From contig NC_089422.1 of NCBI RefSeq assembly GCF_013426205.1, forward strand, positions 6,537,001-6,601,000: a DNA stretch of 64,000 bases, given 5' to 3'. The translations under genes were made by a program, and so were the position numbers. Positions 58,451 to 64,000 of the stretch are shown one piece after another. The notes beneath the pieces are model-generated. The model saw nothing but the letters and a program-made list of their open reading frames with translations. It was not told the origin of the DNA and ran no database searches. Origin of the DNA: Metarhizium brunneum. Lineage: Eukaryota > Ascomycota > Sordariomycetes > Hypocreales > Clavicipitaceae. Position 1 is the stretch's first letter. Every line of letters begins with the position of its first letter.

Positions 58451-61400
58451 ATGACATCAAGTGACTCAGAAACTCAGCAGATGACTGGCACTTCAAGTGT
58501 AGACCAAACAATGTATACACTCTCTGCCCAGTCGCGGCGCTCTCGGCCCGGCCTCGTTCAGACTAACTTCAACTCCAATTCACAAACCGTACACGTACCG
58601 GGTTCAGCAATTAGCGCCTCTTCGGCAGCTTCTAGCTCACAACAAGGATCGCCAATTATGTCACCCAGTACTGCCGTCTTGACGACTAACTCATCGATTC
58701 AGGCTTCGCCGGAACCCCTCCGACCACGGGATGATGATCAGTTCTCGGCGAGCTTTCAGCTTCCAGACTCTGTTTTAACCCGCAAGACAAGCACCAATTC
58801 CCTCGGCAGGAGTTGGGTCGGTAGCACCAGCCCCATTGCAGAGGCAGTAGTCCCGGAATCCCGAAGTAATAGCGTATCTGCTACTTCCACTGGCACTACA
58901 CCTACCACAACCAGCAAGGGAAACTTAATGCGCAGATTATCCAGCCGAGCAAGCCGAGCATCAAGGACTTTGAGTGGCAGAAGGAGGCAATCTTCTGCAA
59001 CACCAGCTAGCAGAGACGGGAGCATTGGCCCGTGTTTTTTGCGGCGGCGCAGTGACAGCAACAATACTGCTCCTGACTACGTCCCTACACCTTCAACCGA
59101 CTCGGAATCTGACCTTGACGAGAGAGATGATCTCTTGTTAATTAAATCTTCATTCCTTGATCACATTCCCAAAGGATCTTCTGCAAATAGCACTACAGGG
59201 TCCGTTACAGGCAGTGCTAACAACATGGCCGGCCCAGTCATCCCTTTGCAGTTGCAACGTGGCACATGGTTGAGAAAAATCTCAAAGAAGAATCGGTCAA
59301 AACGCATCTGCCTCATTTATGAACGAGAAACAAACAAGCTAGTTTGGGATAGAGCCCGCCCTCACAAATTTCTACACGTCGATGATATTAGAGAAATTCG
59401 ATTTGACTCCGACATCCAGCAATATGCTAGAGACTTCAATATTCCCGAATCGGAACGATTGACCTGGTTTACGATTCTTTACACTATGCCTGACAAGTCT
59501 AAGTCAAAACTCATGCATCTCATGGCTGACAGCATCGAGACGACTAACCTCTGGATTAACTTCCTTGACGCCATGCTGAGACACAGACAAGATGTTATGA
59601 CGGCACTGATGACCTTCAACGACAAAGCCATCCAGCAATACTGGCAATCTGAGATGACAAAGAAGTTTGGCGACAATCCTCGAAGTGAGGACCAGGAGGA
59701 ACTCGACATCATCGGCGTAATGCGAGTATGTCAGAACCTGCACATTTATAGCTCACAATCCACTCTTCAAGCCAACTTTAGGCTTGCCGACGCTCGTCAC
59801 CGCGAAGCCCTTCGATTCGAGGAATTCTTGGATTTTGTTCGGCTTATGCGTCAGCGACCAGATGTGCAGCGCATCATTCGAAGCATCGCCGCCAAGCCTG
59901 ATAAAGGCCTGACCTTTGTGGAGTTTCTTTCCTTCTTGAAAGACTACCAAGGTGAGGACATTGAAGCTAACGTCACCACGTGGGAAAGGCACTTCAACAA
60001 GTTTGTTCGCAAGCACCGAGCCGATGATCTGGGCGGACTAAAGGTTTTACAAGACGACATGTACATGTCAGAAGCCGCATTGGTTGGATTCCTATCTTCC
60101 CGACAAAATGGTCCCCTAGCAGAAGAGCCTCAAGAATACACTTTGGATCGCCCCATGAACGAGTATTTCATCTCCAGCTCTCACAATACCTACCTTCTTG
60201 GTCGACAGGTTGCTGGCCAATCCAGCGTTGAAGGTTACATCCGCGCGCTTGCTCAAGGGTGTCGATGTGTCGAAGTAGACTGTTGGGACGGTTCTGACGG
60301 TCAGCCCCAAGTAGTCCATGGACGGACTCTCACTTCAGCCATCAGCTTCAAGGAGGTCATGACAACCATCAACAAATATGCATTTGTAAAGTCCAGCTTC
60401 CCTCTTTGGATCTCTCTCGAGGTTCATTGCAGCCCGTCTCAACAAGCCTTGATGGTGGATATCATGAAGGAGGCTTTTGGGGCTAGACTGATGACGGAGC
60501 CACTGGACCCTTCGTCAGACAAGCTACCCTCTCCCTCCGAGCTGATGGAGAGGATTCTCATCAAGGTCAAGAAGCCACGTGGAGGCAGGGATGAGAGCCT
60601 TCCGGCAGAACCAGTTGGCCGGCGGCGCGGAAGCAGCTTGAGCTCGCCAGTTTCGAAACCAACTGTCCCAGACAATGGCGCCTTTTCACCTTCACCTTCA
60701 CTCCCTCAGAGTCCCCTTTTGTCAGCCTCAAACCAAGCCCGACGACTTGTCAGCAAAAGCCGTGTCAACACCATCGCCGAGGGAGAGGTGCACGACGTTC
60801 CGAGCAGTAGCACAAGCGATAATGAGAGTGGAAGTGAAATCGGAGGCTCCGTCCGACGATCGCAAAATAAGACAACACGATATCTCGGTGCGCTTGGTGT
60901 GTACTGTGCTGGGGTCAAGTTCTTTGGGTTCGAAGATCCGGCAGCCAAAACGTTCAACCACATCTTCTCCTTCATGGAGACCAGTTTCGCCAAGCACTCA
61001 CGGACTAAGGATGCCAAGATGGCACTTGACATTCACAACATGCGGTATCTGATGCGAGTGTACCCTGACGGACTACGACTGGCTTCGAGCAACTTTGATC
61101 CTCTCATCTATTGGCGGCGCGGTGTTCAGATGGCAGCTCTTAACTGGCAGACTTTCGACTTGGGCATGCAACTCAACAACGCCATGTTCCAAGGCGGCAA
61201 GGATGAGTCTGGATATGTCCTGAAGCCTGATGAGCTTCGTGACATTCAGATTCAGCCATATAACTCTGCGATTGCCGAAGGCAAGAAGGAGAGGTCCGTA
61301 GTGACGTTTGCTATTGACGTCATCTCAGCCCAGCAACTAATGAGGCCTGCAAACCTTGCCGCCAACAAGTCCATGGATACTTATGTCGAAGTGGAAGTCT

Positions 61401-61915
61401 TCCATGCCAACGATAAGCGAGACAAAAAGGAAGTTGGGTCGGGGCTGACGCACGCCCTTGACTCGCCACTCAAATTCCAGACGGATGTTGTACGCGAGAA
61501 CGGCTTCAATCCCATGTTTGCTGATGGCCAGTTCAAATTTACCGTAACGACCAAGCACCCAGAGCTGATCTTTGTACGCTGGTCTGTCAAGCTAGCTAGC
61601 TACGGAGAGAGCTACAATAGCAAAGAAGGCTCGGCCATTGCCACATACACTGCAAAACTCAACAACCTCAAAGGGGGATACCGCACCATACCGCTTCACA
61701 ACCATGCAGGTGATCAATACTTGTTCTCGACACTATTCTGCAGGATAAATGTTGAACCCATTCAAACAAAGCTCTTCGATATTGCTGCTCCAGTACAGGA
61801 CGGCGGCAAGCTCAACCGCTTCGGAGGCAAGGTGTTTGGCCGGACCAGCACGAGTCCTCGCAGCACATTTGAGAAGAGCAGCATGGAAAAGAACAGTTTT
61901 GATAGCTTTGCCTAG
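58451..61915 (+). CDS. PLC1: Phosphoinositide-specific phospholipase C (delta type)
   Basis: Hydrolyses PIP2 to diacylglycerol and inositol trisphosphate, feeding calcium and PKC signalling at the membrane. Intronless, 1154 aa, starting in a good context (CAACCATGA). A Ser/Thr-rich disordered N-terminus (about 1-260) precedes a PH-like domain (TWLRKISKKNRSKRICLIYE to NLWINFLDAML, about 270-380) and an EF-hand-like region (about 390-510). The X domain has both catalytic histidines: His578 in SSHNTYLLG and His623 in VHGRTL, with EVDCWDG between. A low-complexity linker (about 700-805) separates the Y domain (YLGALGVYCAGVKFFGFED, GLRLASSNFDPLIYW), followed by a C2 domain (VVTFAIDVISAQQL onward). 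It is larger than yeast Plc1 (869 aa), mainly through the N-terminus and linker. Confidence 0.97.
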   Translation: MTSSDSETQQMTGTSSVDQTMYTLSAQSRRSRPGLVQTNFNSNSQTVHVPGSAISASSAASSSQQGSPIMSPSTAVLTTNSSIQASPEPLRPRDDDQFSASFQLPDSVLTRKTSTNSLGRSWVGSTSPIAEAVVPESRSNSVSATSTGTTPTTTSKGNLMRRLSSRASRASRTLSGRRRQSSATPASRDGSIGPCFLRRRSDSNNTAPDYVPTPSTDSESDLDERDDLLLIKSSFLDHIPKGSSANSTTGSVTGSANNMAGPVIPLQLQRGTWLRKISKKNRSKRICLIYERETNKLVWDRARPHKFLHVDDIREIRFDSDIQQYARDFNIPESERLTWFTILYTMPDKSKSKLMHLMADSIETTNLWINFLDAMLRHRQDVMTALMTFNDKAIQQYWQSEMTKKFGDNPRSEDQEELDIIGVMRVCQNLHIYSSQSTLQANFRLADARHREALRFEEFLDFVRLMRQRPDVQRIIRSIAAKPDKGLTFVEFLSFLKDYQGEDIEANVTTWERHFNKFVRKHRADDLGGLKVLQDDMYMSEAALVGFLSSRQNGPLAEEPQEYTLDRPMNEYFISSSHNTYLLGRQVAGQSSVEGYIRALAQGCRCVEVDCWDGSDGQPQVVHGRTLTSAISFKEVMTTINKYAFVKSSFPLWISLEVHCSPSQQALMVDIMKEAFGARLMTEPLDPSSDKLPSPSELMERILIKVKKPRGGRDESLPAEPVGRRRGSSLSSPVSKPTVPDNGAFSPSPSLPQSPLLSASNQARRLVSKSRVNTIAEGEVHDVPSSSTSDNESGSEIGGSVRRSQNKTTRYLGALGVYCAGVKFFGFEDPAAKTFNHIFSFMETSFAKHSRTKDAKMALDIHNMRYLMRVYPDGLRLASSNFDPLIYWRRGVQMAALNWQTFDLGMQLNNAMFQGGKDESGYVLKPDELRDIQIQPYNSAIAEGKKERSVVTFAIDVISAQQLMRPANLAANKSMDTYVEVEVFHANDKRDKKEVGSGLTHALDSPLKFQTDVVRENGFNPMFADGQFKFTVTTKHPELIFVRWSVKLASYGESYNSKEGSAIATYTAKLNNLKGGYRTIPLHNHAGDQYLFSTLFCRINVEPIQTKLFDIAAPVQDGGKLNRFGGKVFGRTSTSPRSTFEKSSMEKNSFDSFA

Positions 61916-64000
61916 AAGGCAGGGCGTATGCCACACTGTTTATGATACGTTTAACTTTATTTCTTCTCTAGTTGCCCCTGATAACCGGGGATCTGCCAAG
62001 ATGCAGGTGCAATGGAGGCGGAATTCATACGACCCGGGGGTCTTTCCAACTTTTCTATTTTCTTCCATTCCTGATGGCGGGGCTGGCTTTTCCTTGGCCA
62101 TTATTATTGATCCCCCCTATACATTTTTTTTGTACAATTTATGTATCTTCTAAGATTGGTCTCTTTTCTCTTGAGCTCTGGGAGAGCCATATCTTCTTCT
62201 TTTTTTAACAATACCACGTCTAGCCGGCTTGTTTTTTTTTTCCCTTTCTTTTCTTTTGTCTTATTACCTTTTTGGAGCGTCTAAAATTTGACGTTGGGAG
62301 CGTCCCAAACAAAAAATACCCCTCACTACGGAGATTTGAATGCACAAATTTTGATTTTGATGATGGGCATGTTGGTTTTTGAGAGCAGCAGGGTTGGTGA
62401 CATTTTGCATACAGCTGTTTTAAAAAAAGCCTTTCGTTTAGTTCATTTGGGGAGTCATTGCATCGAAATGCGGAATATGGCACAAAGCATTCTTCATAGA
62501 CAGGTCTGGCACGGGAACCAAAGGCATTTTTTTGTTTACCATTATCATATCACCATTCGGCCTGTCGTCGTCTTCTGATTCTAGTTTGGATCTGGCCATG
62601 CCCTGTTGGCTTGTCTCGCCATGGTTGCAGGGTGGTATTGTTCATTCTCACAACCAAATGTTTCCAGCGAAATAAGGACTGGCAGCGCAGACGAGCAGGG
62701 ATGATGGATACTGGATGACGAATGGCGGCAAGGCAAGGCATGGGATGAATGAAATCATGATGGACGGCGTTTGAGGACGTACAGGGATATTATAGTATGA
62801 CTTGATAGATATTTGGCTCGGGCTGCACTCCAGGGAAGGGAGCTGGAGGTGGATAGTGGATAGTGGATGCTAGGTAGTGAATTGACCATTGGCGTACAAA
62901 TGATGAGACAAAACAAGTTGTGGCTGCTGATGTGCGGGAGTCGTAAGTTGGGTCCTGCCGGCGTATGGCATCAAATGTCGGTGGCGTGGTGGTGCCAGAG
63001 GGAGTCGAGAGTCTGATGGGCAGCCAGTGATGATGCTGTCTGCAGTGACAATGTTGCAGCAGCCAAGGAGCATGGGAGCCTCCATGTCCAGATGTCCCGG
63101 CGTCAGTCCACCGAGCACTCGGTAAATGTAGGATGCAGTACAATACGCCGACGACCGATCAGGGGCACTTGAATCTGAGTGACGGGCTGCATGTATGTAC
63201 ATGCGGAACAACTCTATGCTTGATAAACCCTAGGTTACCAGGTATTGTTGTATGGTCAATGTGCACGTACGCCCCCCGCCCCCCCATGCCATCCGTCACC
63301 TCCGTCACCTCCGCGAACAAGCATCCGTCGTCGGACTTGAAACAAGAAAGAGAAGGGACAAGTTACATGGCCCTCGCCACTGGTTCCTGAGCGTCGGGAT
63401 CGACTAGTGCGGTTCCTGCAGGGAGGCTTTTTTATGATTTGTGGGGTAGGAAGGGGCCGACGTGGGCTCGACGTGGGCTCGACGTGGGCCACCCCCTTTC
63501 ACCCACAAAAAAAAAGAGAAGAGAAGAGAAAAAGCGATCAATACGTACTAGTACGGAGTACTCTGTGCTAAAACCGCACTTGGCATATGGCATGGCATCC
63601 TGGCGTGAGGGGGGAGGAGACACAGCGGTGGAGTCGGAAAGGGGGAAAATCTGGGGAAATCGCAAAAATGGCGCACTTGGTTTTGGCCTTTTCAGGCGGC
63701 TTCTTCCTTTTTTTTTTTTTCCGTGGATGTAGGATGTGCTGGTGGAATGGGTGTGTGTGCATGCAAGTTTCCAGAGGCTTGATGCATGTAGGGACCATCC
63801 TTGCCTTGCCACGTTGGGGGAGGCCCACGGCGGAGGGAGTTGGGACGACAGAGGTACAGTAAGTTACGTAGTACTCCGTACTAGTACATGTGTGGGCGTG
63901 TCGTAGAGGCGACGGCTTCGTGGAATGCGGCGTTCCGGAACTACTCCCGTTCTTTCCTTTTTTGCCGCTCCTTTCTTTTTTATGCCGCAGGCGATCCTCC
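61916..64000. other. Downstream intergenic region
   Basis: 2.1 kb after PLC without a recognisable gene. T-rich stretches just after the stop fit a 3' UTR. ACGGAGTAC motifs occur at about 63553 and 63868, and a GCATGTATGTACATGC dyad at 63189-63204. Confidence 0.5.
63458..63490. repeat. 11-bp tandem repeat (CGACGTGGGCT)
   Basis: Three consecutive CGACGTGGGCT units, the last differing in its final base, in non-coding DNA. The unit contains an ACGTGG G-box-like core. Confidence 0.92.

Overview
The window is nuclear DNA of a filamentous ascomycete, most likely a Sordariomycete and probably Hypocreales. The reasons are short spliceosomal introns (about 48-140 bp, GT-AG with two GC-AG), lone eukaryotic genes with their own promoters, and protein sequences of filamentous-fungal type (Zn2Cys6 regulator, Rad7/Rad16, eEF1B, ornithine decarboxylase, Cym1, Ste24, Zw10/Dsl1, PLC). 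The genus cannot be fixed from the sequence alone. All exon borders below were read by hand from splice signals and reading frame.

Layout. 1-1933 (-): Zn2Cys6 transcription factor, cut by the window edge. 2672-2926 (+): a doubtful small secreted protein. 3368-5650 (-): a badly broken M3 metallopeptidase (MepB type). 5998-6230: a 233-bp MITE-like element with 28-bp terminal inverted repeats. 7429-8615 (+): secreted class 3 lipase/feruloyl-esterase-like enzyme. 9302-11347 (-) and 12284-15650 (+): RAD7 and RAD16, the two partners of global-genome nucleotide excision repair, head to head around one 936-bp promoter region. 16106-16902 (-): GAR transformylase (ADE8). 18002-19372 (-): eEF1B. 20276-21684 (-): ornithine decarboxylase, followed by a long leader/intergenic stretch up to 25.7 kb.

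25693-28707 (-): mitochondrial presequence protease Cym1 (M16C). 29714-31361 (+): taxilin. 32121-33680 (+): CAAX protease Ste24 (M48). 33957-37247 (-): a second, cytosolic-type M16 protease (yeast YOL098C/Sdd3 family). 38310-41073 (+): Zw10/Dsl1 tether subunit with an acidic tryptophan-rich COPI-binding-like segment. 41074-58450: more than 17 kb without a recognisable gene, rich in microsatellites and GTACAT/ATGTAC palindromes. 58451-61915 (+): phosphoinositide-specific phospholipase C. 61916-64000: no gene seen.

Most of the genes are conserved housekeeping genes. The points most worth a second look are the RAD7-RAD16 divergent pair, the RAD7 start codon split by an intron, the 17-kb gene desert with its dyad motifs, the tryptophan 'lasso' of the Zw10/Dsl1 protein, an in-frame 77-codon continuation behind the taxilin stop codon, and the dead MepB gene in which the active-site histidine codon has become a stop.
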